A stretch of 45,194 nt of DNA from Bacteroidales bacterium UBA1680 (GTDB lineage: Bacteria > Bacteroidota > Bacteroidia > Bacteroidales > UBA932). The notes under the pieces were generated by a model. That model did not search any database. It was not told the origin of the DNA and was given only the letters and a program-made list of their open reading frames with translations. Positions within the stretch are counted from its first letter, which is position 1, and each line of letters begins with the position of its first letter. The translations under genes and the position numbers were made by a program. Below, piece by piece: positions 13,446-22,794 of this stretch. Location of the stretch: contig DCKG01000026.1 in assembly GCA_002320605.1 (NCBI GenBank), forward strand, positions 1 through 45,194, written 5' to 3'.

Positions 13446-14420
13446 ATGAAGAAAGTTTCTATGCAAGACATAGCTGATAAGGTAGGCGTGTCAAGGTGTA
13501 CTGTTTCTCTTGCATTAAGCGGCAAAGGGAGAGCTAAACGTGTCAGTGAGGCGCTTTGCGATAGGATCATCCAGACAGCTAAAGAGATGCATTATGAACC
13601 AAATGAATTGGCAAGGAGCCTGCGCACGGGATTAACTAAAACTCTAGGCGTAGTCATTGCCGACATCTCTAATGAATTTTTCGGAGAGCTTTCCTATCAT
13701 ATTCAGAAAAGGGCAAATTCGCTCGGCTACAATATCATCATCACTAATTCTGATGAAGTTCCAGATAAGATGCTAGATTCTATACGCCTTCTTATCAACA
13801 GGCAGGTGGACGGTATCATAATGGTGCCGACGAATTCTAGCATTGACATTGCGAGTAGAATTATATCGCTAGGAATCCCCTTCGTCCAGGTTGATAGATT
13901 CATTCCCGGGCTGAACGCCAGCTATGTGATCTTGGATAATTATAAGGCGTCAGAAGCCCTCACGGAAAAGTTTTATGCCGAAGGATGCCGTAGAATTGCA
14001 ATGGTGAAGCATAAGACTTCTGCACTCAATGGTAGATCGGAGGGGTATGAAAAATTCATGAAAGACCATAAAATTTATGATGGCGATCTTGTCCTTAATA
14101 TTAGATACTCTGATGAGGCCGGCGACTTGAAGATAGCCCTCGATCGCCTTCTCTCTTTAAGCAAGAAAGTGGAAGCCGTGATTTTCCAATCTCATGAGCT
14201 CTTTCTGAATGGAATAAAGTATATTCATGATAGAAAAGGAATTAAGATAGCTACATTTGACAAGAGCGCGGCCTATTCCATCGTCGATTTTCCTCTCGTG
14301 TTCGTTGAGCAGCCAATAAAAGAAATGGCTTACGCTGCCGTAGACTTACTTGTCGGCCATATTAATGGACAAAAAGATGTCGTGAGTAAGGTTTTTGAAG
14401 CAATCATTCGTGAATCTTGA
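13446..14420 (+). CDS. LacI family transcriptional regulator of the adjacent PUL
   Basis: The 324-residue protein has an N-terminal LacI helix-turn-helix (MQDIADKVGVSRCTVSLALSG, shortened: IADKVGVSRCTVSLAL, about residues 5-25), a hinge, and a periplasmic-binding-protein-like effector domain (TLGVVIADISNEFFGEL onwards, about 60-320). The start at 13446 is chosen because LacI proteins begin a few residues before the first helix; the upstream extension to 13383 has no family counterpart. It lies directly before susC in the same direction, and four TAATCGATTA-type palindromes occur around its own and the susC promoter. It is therefore the probable local regulator; a mannose or galactose oligosaccharide or phosphosugar is a guess for the effector. 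Confidence 0.93.
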   Translation: MKKVSMQDIADKVGVSRCTVSLALSGKGRAKRVSEALCDRIIQTAKEMHYEPNELARSLRTGLTKTLGVVIADISNEFFGELSYHIQKRANSLGYNIIITNSDEVPDKMLDSIRLLINRQVDGIIMVPTNSSIDIASRIISLGIPFVQVDRFIPGLNASYVILDNYKASEALTEKFYAEGCRRIAMVKHKTSALNGRSEGYEKFMKDHKIYDGDLVLNIRYSDEAGDLKIALDRLLSLSKKVEAVIFQSHELFLNGIKYIHDRKGIKIATFDKSAAYSIVDFPLVFVEQPIKEMAYAAVDLLVGHINGQKDVVSKVFEAIIRES

Positions 14421-14448
14421 CGTCGAAAATTTTTTTTGACAAAATAGT

Positions 14449-14458
14449 TAATCGATTA
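14449..14458. promoter_or_regulatory. Candidate LacI operator O1
   Basis: Perfect palindrome TAATCGATTA in the context AGTTAATCGATTATGC. It overlaps the expected -33 region of the susC promoter (the -7 begins at 14481). Confidence 0.75.
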
Positions 14459-14480
14459 TGCAAAACCTGAAAAATTATCT

Positions 14481-14488
14481 TATATTTG
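14481..14488 (+). promoter_or_regulatory. -7 element of the PUL (susC) promoter
   Basis: TATATTTG, an exact TAnnTTTG match. The -33 position has no TTTG and is covered by operator O1, as expected of a regulated promoter. The predicted leader to the start at 14651 is about 155 nt and contains operators O2 and O3. Confidence 0.65.
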
Positions 14489-14519
14489 CAGAAAGCATGT
14501 GGGTTTTTATGGTATTAGT

Positions 14520-14529
14520 TAATCGATTA
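14520..14529. promoter_or_regulatory. Candidate LacI operator O2
   Basis: Perfect TAATCGATTA in the context AGTTAATCGATTAGGC, 71 bp after O1 and just downstream of the expected transcription start. Confidence 0.75.
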
Positions 14530-14588
14530 GGCGATAGACAGGCACTTTTGAGGAACAAGTCCTGAATTTTTTTATTTATATGCTAAGT

Positions 14589-14598
14589 TAATCGATTA
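14589..14598. promoter_or_regulatory. Candidate LacI operator O3
   Basis: Perfect TAATCGATTA with the same flanks as O2 (AGTTAATCGATTAGGC), 69 bp after O2, within the susC leader. Confidence 0.75.
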
Positions 14599-14650
14599 GG
14601 CCATTGTTTTATTGTTGTATAAATCATATAATCACAAACTAATAATTGTC

Positions 14651-17600
14651 ATGGTTCTTGAAAAGTATCTTAAATCTTTCTGCTGCTTTTCTCTGCTAAT
14701 TTCTCTCCAGCTAAGTTATGGAGCAGTTACGGCAGAATCTGGCATGCAGCAACAAACTATTTCCGTGAATGGAGTAGTCGTCGATGAGGAAAATGTCCCT
14801 ATTGTAGGTGCCTACGTTGTCGAGAAGGGTACTGACAATGGGACATCTACTGATTCTGATGGTAAATTCTTCCTTAATGTCAGTAAAGGTTCTGAGTTAA
14901 CCGTATCCTTTATGGGTTTCGTCTCACAAACGATACCAGCCTCCTCAAGTGTTCGCGTGGTTCTGGCTCAGGACAATGTTTACTTAAATGAGACTGTGGT
15001 CGTCGGATATGGAACCCAGCGTGTCGCCACGATTACTGGAAGCGTGGCTCAGGTTAATTCTGATAAGCTTAACGTTGTCCCAGTCACTAACACGACCCAG
15101 ACTTTGGCAGGCCGTCTTCCTGGTCTCATCACGAAGCAAACCTCTGGCCTTCCCGGACAAGATAATGCTGGATTCAGCATCCGAGGATATGGCAGTCCTC
15201 TAGTCATCATCGATGGAGTAGAGGGTGACCTTGCGACTCTTGACCCAGGCCAGATCGAGAGTATCTCCATCTTGAAAGATGGAAGTGGTTCAATCTACGG
15301 AGCGCGAGCCGGAAACGGAGTCGTTCTAGTGACGACCAAAAGCGGCGTCAATCAACCTGCTTGCGTCTCTGCTAACGTATCTTGGACTTTCCAGAGCAAT
15401 GTCGTAACGACCCGTCCTGCAGATTCCTATCAGAGGGCATTGTATCAGAATGACATCTATATGAATAAGGGCGGCGAGGAGAGTCGCAAGCCATACCTGG
15501 ACGAAGAATTGGAACTCTTCAAGAAAGGAACTAATCCTGAATATATGAACACAGACTGGTATGATGCCGTAATTCGCGAATTCGCTCCTCAGCAGAATCA
15601 TGGCGTGTCGATTCAGGGCGGAACGGAGAAGACGAAATACTTCGGCTATTTCGGCTATAACCGCCAGGAACTTCAATTCAAATTCAATAGCGGACATTAT
15701 GATAAATACAACTTCCAGGTTAATTTCAGCACCAAAGTTTCTGATCAGTTGGAAGTTGGCATGAACATGCAGTACATGAGGAATGACAAGGATTACCCTA
15801 GCGGAGGCGACCTTTATCAGGATGGCGTTAATTTCTGGCAGGGTATCATCTACGCTGCAGATCCTCGATATCCGCTTTATCTGCCTGACCGAACCTTGCT
15901 GTCCTATGCCAATATGCAGAATGGCTCTCCTCTATGGGCAGTGAATATTGACAATTCTGGATATTACAGGAACTGGAACAACAATATGAAAGTATCTGGA
16001 TTTGCAGAGTATAAGATAAAATACATAGATGGACTTAAGGCAAAGGCAAACATCATGTACATCTATAACAGCAATTTCCTGAAATGGATGCACAAGAGAG
16101 GAACCTTTTACACTTATGACAGAGGTTCGGATATATATTCATATGCAGGACAGTCAGTAGAGCCTAGCTCTCTGCGAGAAGACCATGGACAAGGGACAAA
16201 TCTCGTGCAGCAATATTCCCTTAACTACGAGAAGGATTTTTATGGCCACAACATCAGTGCAATGGCTATGTTTGAGAGCACGCTGAATCATAACAAGTCT
16301 TTCTATACGAAAGTCCAAGGCTTCAAGACCACTGTCATCGAGGAAATGGTCGCAGGGGATGCTTCCACTGCCGTAAACGGTTCTGGGAGCAGCGACTATG
16401 GACGGGAGTCTGTCATAGGCAGAGTGGATTATAACTACAAGGATACTTATATGATTGAAGCCACAATAAGAGGAGACGCTTCTTCCAGGTTTAAAAAAGG
16501 ATATCGCTGGGGATGGTTCCCAAGTGTTTCAGCTGGATGGAACATAAGGCGTGAAAACTTCATGCAATCTGTTGATTGGATGGATAATCTGAAATTGCGC
16601 GCCAGCTTTGGATCTTCGGGTTATGATGCGGTCGCGGATTTCAACTATCTGACAGGATACGCTTATGATTCTCCATACACATTCGGGGAAACAACTTATA
16701 TGGGACTTGCGTCAACCGGACTTGCGAACGAGAAACTTACATGGGAGAAGATGTACATTTATAACGTAGGCATCGATTATTCTTTCTTCAATCGCAAACT
16801 CTATGGCAACATAGACGCCTTCATCAGGGACAGAAAAGACATACCTGGCTATCGGTCTGCCTCTTTGCCTGACACTTTTGGCGCATCGCTGCCACAGGAG
16901 AATCTGAATTCAATTCGCACGAGAGGCTTTGAGTTCACGATTGGCACTTCAGGATCTATCGAGGATTTCAACTATGACATAAGCGCTAACATTTCTTGGT
17001 CAAGGTCGAAATGGACGAAATTCGATCAGGCTGAAGAAAGCGATCCTGACAGAAACCGGCTCTACACGGTTGAAGGCAACTGGACTGACAGACAGCTGGG
17101 TTATAAGACTGATGGCTTGTTTGCTACTCAGGAAGAGATAGACAGCTGGGGGGTAAGCGTCGATGACCTGAACAATGACAATTCTGTGTTCGCGCCAGGA
17201 GATATAAAGCTAGTGGATAGTAACGACGATGGGGTCATTAACTGGAAAGATCAGGTCGTCATCGGGAAAGGTAGCACGCCACATTGGATGGCTGGCCTTA
17301 ACACGAATTTTGAGTGGAGGGGAATAGATCTTTCATTGTTGTTTCAAGGAGCATGGGGTTACACTCTCAATGTGAACTATGATTCTAATACATCTTCATA
17401 TTGCAAGCTTTATTACGATCAGGTTCATAACGCCGATCCTAATGCTATTGTTTGCAGGCCTAATGGGGCGCCTACGAATGGCTGGGCATCAGATTTCATG
17501 TATCGTGATGTCGCATATCTTCGTCTGAAAAATGCTTCCATAGGATATACTCTGCCATCCAGAATTGTGAGATACGCAGGCTTAGAGAAGGTGAGAATAT

Positions 17601-17734
17601 ATGTAGGAGGCATGAACTTATTCACTCTCAGTACGGTTGGCAAATACCATGTCGATCCTGAAGCAGGATCTACCGTCGGATATGCATATCCGCAGCAGTA
17701 CACTTTGAGTGTAGGAGCAAATATCGTGTTTTAA
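14651..17734 (+). CDS. SusC/RagA family TonB-linked outer-membrane glycan importer
   Basis: The 1027-residue protein starts at 14651, giving a signal peptide with hydrophobic core FCCFSLLISLQLS; an ATG 39 nt upstream is less likely. Order of parts: a carboxypeptidase-regulatory-like domain (about residues 35-110, VNGVVVDEENVPIVGAYVV), a TonB box (ETVVVGYGTQ), a plug with the SusC signature (LAGRLPGLITKQTSG, then SIRGYGSPLVIIDGVEGD and ISILKDGSGSIYGARAGNGVVLVTTKSG, abbreviated here), then the barrel ending VGANIVF. It forms the lidded importer with the next gene's SusD and carries oligosaccharides to the periplasm. The length is typical. It is the first structural gene of the LacI-controlled operon. 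Three palindromic operators lie in its promoter and leader. Confidence 0.96.
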   Translation: MVLEKYLKSFCCFSLLISLQLSYGAVTAESGMQQQTISVNGVVVDEENVPIVGAYVVEKGTDNGTSTDSDGKFFLNVSKGSELTVSFMGFVSQTIPASSSVRVVLAQDNVYLNETVVVGYGTQRVATITGSVAQVNSDKLNVVPVTNTTQTLAGRLPGLITKQTSGLPGQDNAGFSIRGYGSPLVIIDGVEGDLATLDPGQIESISILKDGSGSIYGARAGNGVVLVTTKSGVNQPACVSANVSWTFQSNVVTTRPADSYQRALYQNDIYMNKGGEESRKPYLDEELELFKKGTNPEYMNTDWYDAVIREFAPQQNHGVSIQGGTEKTKYFGYFGYNRQELQFKFNSGHYDKYNFQVNFSTKVSDQLEVGMNMQYMRNDKDYPSGGDLYQDGVNFWQGIIYAADPRYPLYLPDRTLLSYANMQNGSPLWAVNIDNSGYYRNWNNNMKVSGFAEYKIKYIDGLKAKANIMYIYNSNFLKWMHKRGTFYTYDRGSDIYSYAGQSVEPSSLREDHGQGTNLVQQYSLNYEKDFYGHNISAMAMFESTLNHNKSFYTKVQGFKTTVIEEMVAGDASTAVNGSGSSDYGRESVIGRVDYNYKDTYMIEATIRGDASSRFKKGYRWGWFPSVSAGWNIRRENFMQSVDWMDNLKLRASFGSSGYDAVADFNYLTGYAYDSPYTFGETTYMGLASTGLANEKLTWEKMYIYNVGIDYSFFNRKLYGNIDAFIRDRKDIPGYRSASLPDTFGASLPQENLNSIRTRGFEFTIGTSGSIEDFNYDISANISWSRSKWTKFDQAEESDPDRNRLYTVEGNWTDRQLGYKTDGLFATQEEIDSWGVSVDDLNNDNSVFAPGDIKLVDSNDDGVINWKDQVVIGKGSTPHWMAGLNTNFEWRGIDLSLLFQGAWGYTLNVNYDSNTSSYCKLYYDQVHNADPNAIVCRPNGAPTNGWASDFMYRDVAYLRLKNASIGYTLPSRIVRYAGLEKVRIYVGGMNLFTLSTVGKYHVDPEAGSTVGYAYPQQYTLSVGANIVF

Positions 17735-17751
17735 GACTAATGTTTGATATT

Positions 17752-19647
17752 ATGAATAAGATAACATGCACATTGACATTGCTGGTAGCTATTATGGCTA
17801 CATCCTGCGCAGACGTATTGGATCAAAAACCTACGAACAGGTATACTGATGCTCAGGTATGGCAGGATGAATTCCTTATCACAAGCCATTTAGCCAATCT
17901 TTATGATATGGCTGCCTTCATGATAAATGACGCTATGGCTCTATATGGAAATTCTCCCGTGAACGTAGAGTTTTCCAGTGCGGCGAACTGGAATTTTAAT
18001 CTGGGAGTCTCTGCAGAAGGAGAGGGTTCTGTTCATTCGATCACGGCTGCCGATGAATGCAAATATAGTGGTCGCGGAGCTCAAGCCAACTATCTCGACT
18101 TAAAATATTACGGGCATCAGAGAGATGGAATATATCTTCGATGGTGGGCAAATGGGTATTATCTCAATCGCCAGTTGAATCATTTCATTGAAAACATCGA
18201 AGATTCTCCTGTAAGCAATGCTCTGGAGCTTAAATCTGAGGCTCGTTTCATAAGGGCTTTCAACTATTTCGCAATGGTTAAGCGTTACGGGGGCGTCCCT
18301 CTGATTACGAAAGAAACCCCAATCAACGCATCCCAGGAAGAACTTCTTCCTAAGCGATCCTCGGAACAGGAGTGCTACGATTTCATCGTGGACGAACTCT
18401 TGGACATCGCTGACAACATGTTAGAAAAACCTGAAGCTGGAAGGGCTGGGAAGGGTGCTGCCCTCACTCTTCTTAGTAGAGTCGCTCTTTATGCTGGAAG
18501 TATCCAGAAATATGGTTCCGTGGCTCTTGATGGGCTGAATGGAATTCCTCAAGGATCTGCAAAGAACTATTTCCAGGTATCTGCCGATGCGGCCAAGAGA
18601 GTCATGACTGAATGTGGCTATTCTCTCTATCAAGGCAAGGCAGGTGATTCAAATGCAGATGTTCTTCGTAACATATTCTTGGTCAAGGATAACTGTGAGG
18701 CCATTATGGTTAAGCGCCATCAGGGCGAAGGCGGAACTCAGTACAGGTGGTCATGGGACATTTGTAATTGTCCAAAGCCTAACGCCTGGTCTGTGGGGCA
18801 GTATATTCTCCCATACTATGATTTCGTTGAGGAATTCCAGTTCAAGGATGGCACTTCGGGGAAAATCGCTCCAGATGAATTAGCGTCCCATTCTTGGAGC
18901 ATGGATGAGTTTATTGGCAGCAGAGACCCTAGGCTGGGCGCTTGGGTATGGACAAATGGCTCACCATGGCCGGGTGCTATCGGCAAACCTGTTTTTGGCG
19001 ATAATACAATCAGCATGTACGATGGGATTCGTCTTGCTGACGGCAGTATTTTCCATAATGTGACGACTCCATCCTACGAAGGCGTGATGTGCTATGGAGA
19101 CCAGATGAACGAGTTCAGAGATAGAGGAAACCTGCATACCGGTTTCGGCGTTCGAAAATATCTTGATCCAGATGCCGACAACATGACTTGGTTCATGTAC
19201 TCGACTACTGACTATCAGATATTCCGTTACGCTGAAGTTCTTCTGAACTATGCCGAGGCTGAATATGAGTTGGGAAATTCGGCAGAAGCTCTGTCCGCGA
19301 TCAATAAGATTAGAGATAGGGCCGGCGTTGCGGAATACTCTTCAATTGACATGGACAAGATACGTCACGAGCGCGAAATCGAGCTTTGCTTTGAAAATCA
19401 CCGATATTGGGATTTGCGGAGATGGAGAACGGCAGTGGATGAATTGAATGGGCCGCATACTGGAATTAATTACTTGCTTGACTGGGAGTCATATAAGAAT
19501 GGAAACCCGCGGTTCTGGCTTGAGATCAAGAATAATATAGATAGCAATGTGAACACTCCTACGTTCCCTGAGAATAATTATTACATGCCTATTGGAAGCG
19601 GGACAATCGCCAAGAATCCAAATGTGGTTGAGAATCCTGGATATTAG
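17752..19647 (+). CDS. SusD/RagB family surface glycan-binding lipoprotein
   Basis: The 631-residue product starts at 17752 (MNKITC); an in-frame ATG at 17740 precedes it. The lipobox is ATSC, with the acylated cysteine followed by ADVLDQKP, a common opening for SusD proteins. TPR-like helices include EARFIRAFNYFAMVKRYGGVPLI and the C-terminal EVLLNYAEAEYELGNSAEAL followed by IRHEREIELCFENHRYWDLRRW (all abbreviated). SusD closes the SusC barrel at the outer surface and captures glycan. It sits 17 nt after susC. The length is a little above the usual 500-600. Confidence 0.95.
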   Translation: MNKITCTLTLLVAIMATSCADVLDQKPTNRYTDAQVWQDEFLITSHLANLYDMAAFMINDAMALYGNSPVNVEFSSAANWNFNLGVSAEGEGSVHSITAADECKYSGRGAQANYLDLKYYGHQRDGIYLRWWANGYYLNRQLNHFIENIEDSPVSNALELKSEARFIRAFNYFAMVKRYGGVPLITKETPINASQEELLPKRSSEQECYDFIVDELLDIADNMLEKPEAGRAGKGAALTLLSRVALYAGSIQKYGSVALDGLNGIPQGSAKNYFQVSADAAKRVMTECGYSLYQGKAGDSNADVLRNIFLVKDNCEAIMVKRHQGEGGTQYRWSWDICNCPKPNAWSVGQYILPYYDFVEEFQFKDGTSGKIAPDELASHSWSMDEFIGSRDPRLGAWVWTNGSPWPGAIGKPVFGDNTISMYDGIRLADGSIFHNVTTPSYEGVMCYGDQMNEFRDRGNLHTGFGVRKYLDPDADNMTWFMYSTTDYQIFRYAEVLLNYAEAEYELGNSAEALSAINKIRDRAGVAEYSSIDMDKIRHEREIELCFENHRYWDLRRWRTAVDELNGPHTGINYLLDWESYKNGNPRFWLEIKNNIDSNVNTPTFPENNYYMPIGSGTIAKNPNVVENPGY

Positions 19648-19684
19648 AGAAACATGATTTGCGAACTTTCAATTTAACGAGAAT

Positions 19685-21481
19685 ATGAAAAAATATCTTA
19701 TATTCCTAATCATTGCAATATTTGCGGCAAGTGTTTTGTCTTGCTCAAAGAGTGATTTAGGTGGGCAGCATACGGTCCACGGAACAATCACGGAAGAATA
19801 CCTGGATGGCTCAAACTATTATTGCTGGGGGAATGGCGCTTCGCTGAGCGTATTCCCGGGGGCTACTGATAACATAAGATACGACCTGGGTTCCGGGGCT
19901 AGATCCAGAAAGGGTAAATTCAAGGCACAAACCGATAAATTGTCCGGGTCTTCTATAGATGCTACCATCGCAGTCAGCCCATATAACAGCGCTGCTTCTG
20001 CATCAATGGCAGATGGCGTGGCAACGATTAGAACAACTATGCCATCTACGATAACTTTCTCCGAGGCAGGATATTTTGATGCAGGAGTCTGCCCGATGAT
20101 AGCTATCACGGGGAAGAATTCTGACGAACTTCCTTTCATATGCCCTCTGGGTGGAATCTCTTTGAAACTGACAGGCGAGGCTGTCATAACGAAGGTTGTA
20201 ATTACGGCTAATGGCGGGGAGCTTATCAATGGCGATTTGGTCGTCACAGCTTCAAAGGATGGCGTGAAATCTGTTGAACTGACGAGTGGTTCTTCTACTA
20301 CGACTATAAATTGCGATCCTGGCATACAGCTAACGAAAGTTGCGAAAGATTTCGTGATTTTTCTCCCTTATGGGACATATTCAGATGGATTTACCATAAC
20401 TTCACATTCGGCAGATGGGAATATTAACGTTGCCTTGGCGGATGGCTCTAGAAAAGTTGCTAAGGCCCGCGTGCTGAATGTCTCTCGTCAGCAGTTCGTC
20501 AAATATTCCGATCTCAATGCGTCAAGCACGCAGAGAGCAAATTGCTATCTCGTCAATTCAGCCGGAGGGTATTATCTCGATGCTACTGTGAAGGGCAACG
20601 GAGAATCAGGCCTGCATGAGACATTCAAGGATCAAGATCCTACCCTTTCTCCCTCTGGAGCAAAGCTAATCTGGGAGGAGGTGACCGGCTTAGTCACGGG
20701 CGTGACATATGCTGACGGGAAAATATATTTTGCTTGCTCGGGCAAAGATGGGAACGCCTTGATAGGCGCTACAGACGATTCTGGGAACATCATCTGGAGC
20801 TGGCACATCTGGAGTACCTCAGTTCCTGCTGACATTACTCTCGGGAATTGGACTTTCATGGATAGGAATCTTGGCGCAAGTTCCGTTGATGACCAAGGCT
20901 TGTATTTCCAGTGGGGAAGGAAAGATCCTATCTCGTCAATATTAGGTTTCGACGACGGACATGGAGAGGGTAAATATCATCCTGTTGAAGGAGGTCCGTC
21001 AGATAATGAGAATGTAAAGAATACGATAGCTTATTCGGTAGCGCATCCAGAAGTTTACCTTAGGGCTTCGAGCCGTAACAACGACTGGCTGCTTGATGCT
21101 CCTCAACGCCATTTGTGGGGACTAGATTTCTCAAGCGAGGGGCTGCCGGATTACGCTCCGCTGAAAACCATTTACGATCCTTGTCCAGTCGGTTACTGCC
21201 TGCCTGCCACGAATGCGTTCGCAGCTGGATTGGATGCCGGAAAGGCTAATGCAGGCTCCTACATAACTTTGTACGCTGGCGCTTTGAAGATCCCTGCTTC
21301 TGGGTTCATCTACGCTGGTGGCTACGGATGGTGGGGACAGGACAGTTTCGCCGGTTTGTGGTCTTGCTCCACGTCTTGGGGAAACCCGGACAACGGCTTC
21401 AGGCTGAAAGGAATTGACGATGCTAGAGATAATTATGACCGTGCGACAGGACTCCCAGTACGTTGTGTCAAAATGCAATAA
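19685..21481 (+). CDS. Surface lipoprotein with fimbrillin-like N-part and FISUMP-like C-domain (putative surface glycan-binding protein)
   Basis: The 598-residue product has a lipoprotein signal (SVLSC, C20). The N-terminal half is a beta-rich fimbrillin-like region. The C-terminal half (about residues 390-598) has landmarks of the Fibrobacter succinogenes major paralogous domain seen in many Bacteroidetes surface proteins: FMDRNLGASSVDDQGLYFQWGRKDP (landmarks MDRNLGA and GLYFQWGRKDP), YDPCPVGYCLP, and a terminal GLPVRCVK. It occupies the slot after susC-susD where surface glycan-binding proteins are encoded, so a role in holding polysaccharide at the cell surface is likely by position. No catalytic residues can be recognised. 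It starts 37 nt after susD. Confidence 0.75.
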   Translation: MKKYLIFLIIAIFAASVLSCSKSDLGGQHTVHGTITEEYLDGSNYYCWGNGASLSVFPGATDNIRYDLGSGARSRKGKFKAQTDKLSGSSIDATIAVSPYNSAASASMADGVATIRTTMPSTITFSEAGYFDAGVCPMIAITGKNSDELPFICPLGGISLKLTGEAVITKVVITANGGELINGDLVVTASKDGVKSVELTSGSSTTTINCDPGIQLTKVAKDFVIFLPYGTYSDGFTITSHSADGNINVALADGSRKVAKARVLNVSRQQFVKYSDLNASSTQRANCYLVNSAGGYYLDATVKGNGESGLHETFKDQDPTLSPSGAKLIWEEVTGLVTGVTYADGKIYFACSGKDGNALIGATDDSGNIIWSWHIWSTSVPADITLGNWTFMDRNLGASSVDDQGLYFQWGRKDPISSILGFDDGHGEGKYHPVEGGPSDNENVKNTIAYSVAHPEVYLRASSRNNDWLLDAPQRHLWGLDFSSEGLPDYAPLKTIYDPCPVGYCLPATNAFAAGLDAGKANAGSYITLYAGALKIPASGFIYAGGYGWWGQDSFAGLWSCSTSWGNPDNGFRLKGIDDARDNYDRATGLPVRCVKMQ

Positions 21482-21493
21482 CTAAAATTTGAA

Positions 21494-22753
21494 ATGAAAG
21501 AAAGACTGTTGACAATGATGACTTTTCTTGCTGTTCTCGCTATCACTCTCGTCGTCTCATGCGGAGGGAGTGGCTACGGAAAGGATGCCCCTGATGAACC
21601 AGAAAATTCTGGTGGAACTGCAACTTCATCTGTGGATAAATATTGGGCGGATGGTTATGCGGGAAAGCTTGGCATTCAATTGGGAAAGCTGCCGGCATCC
21701 AGTTCGAAAGCTGGGGAAACTAGGATGTATTTGGGAGGAGAACTGCTTTATGTTACCGGCGTGAATTGCTACAACCTGTTCGTGCAGTGCCATGAGTCTG
21801 ACAATATGAATACGGGAAAGATGGAGAAAACTGTCCAGGTTCTCTATGATGAGAAAGTACCGATAGTTCGCTTCAGCTGTAGTCCATACTATTCCAGCCA
21901 AATGCATTTTTGCATTGACCAGAAGGAAAAATATCTCTCCAATTTGTCCAGGTTGGCAGATCTATGTGATGAAAAACACATCCTTCTCATGCCGTCGATT
22001 TTCTGGAACTCAGCTTGCGTTCCTGAATATTTCGGGGAAGATCTTGCGGCTTGGGGAAAGACTGACAGCAAGACCTATGTTTTCATGGTTTCGTATACGA
22101 CGGAGATCGTGAATGTCCTGAAGAATCACAAATGCCTTGCTGCATGGGAATTCGGCAATGAATTTAACCTTCAGGCAGACATAGCAAGCGAGGGTTATCC
22201 TGAAATCACGGCTGATGCCATAAGCACTGCATATAAAGGGTTCGCTAAAACAGTCAGGGATATGGATGAGCAAGGCAGGATAATCTGCAGTGGCAATAGC
22301 ATCATGCGAAACGCTCAGTGGCATAGAGCCAGGCAAGGCAATTGGGTAAATGACTCTTATGACCAGTACGAAGAAATTACTGGCGTGTTCACTCCGAGTC
22401 CGATGAATGGGATGTCTGAACATATCTATGAGGAACCTCGCGTTTTCAGCGACAAGGGAAGCGTCAATCTTACATATCAGCTGATGAATGCGAAGAAAGT
22501 CGCTGCAAGCCTTGGAAAAGTATATTATATTGGTGAATTTACAGGCCCGAAGACAGCGAGCGGAGACTCTTCAATGGTAAAAAAACACTATATTGCACAA
22601 TATGCTCAGAAAATTCAACTCTCCCTCATGTGGAACTATGCCTATGATGGGGATGTCGAGTGGAGCTTCAAGGCCGGAACTGAATATGGTGATATGGCGT
22701 TCGGCTTGATGAGGCGTTATAATGAGTTATTCAAGAAAATGAAATCAGAGTAA
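21494..22753 (+). CDS. GH5-like endo-glycoside hydrolase lipoprotein (probable endo-beta-mannanase)
   Basis: The 419-residue product has a lipoprotein signal (TLVVSCGG). The catalytic TIM barrel follows, with the two glutamates of clan GH-A: the acid/base in WEFGNEFN (E223) and the nucleophile in YYIGEFTG (E348). The segment YVTGVNCYNLF and the layout of the barrel fit GH5-type enzymes. With GH36 alpha-galactosidases and a GH2 beta-mannosidase in the same operon, mannanase activity is the best fit, but the subfamily cannot be assigned by eye. The lipid anchor suggests surface cutting of the polymer before import. It lies 12 nt after the FISUMP-type lipoprotein gene. Confidence 0.8.
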   Translation: MKERLLTMMTFLAVLAITLVVSCGGSGYGKDAPDEPENSGGTATSSVDKYWADGYAGKLGIQLGKLPASSSKAGETRMYLGGELLYVTGVNCYNLFVQCHESDNMNTGKMEKTVQVLYDEKVPIVRFSCSPYYSSQMHFCIDQKEKYLSNLSRLADLCDEKHILLMPSIFWNSACVPEYFGEDLAAWGKTDSKTYVFMVSYTTEIVNVLKNHKCLAAWEFGNEFNLQADIASEGYPEITADAISTAYKGFAKTVRDMDEQGRIICSGNSIMRNAQWHRARQGNWVNDSYDQYEEITGVFTPSPMNGMSEHIYEEPRVFSDKGSVNLTYQLMNAKKVAASLGKVYYIGEFTGPKTASGDSSMVKKHYIAQYAQKIQLSLMWNYAYDGDVEWSFKAGTEYGDMAFGLMRRYNELFKKMKSE

Positions 22754-22794
22754 GCTAGTTGACAGAAGTATATCATAATATTATTTTTACTTAA

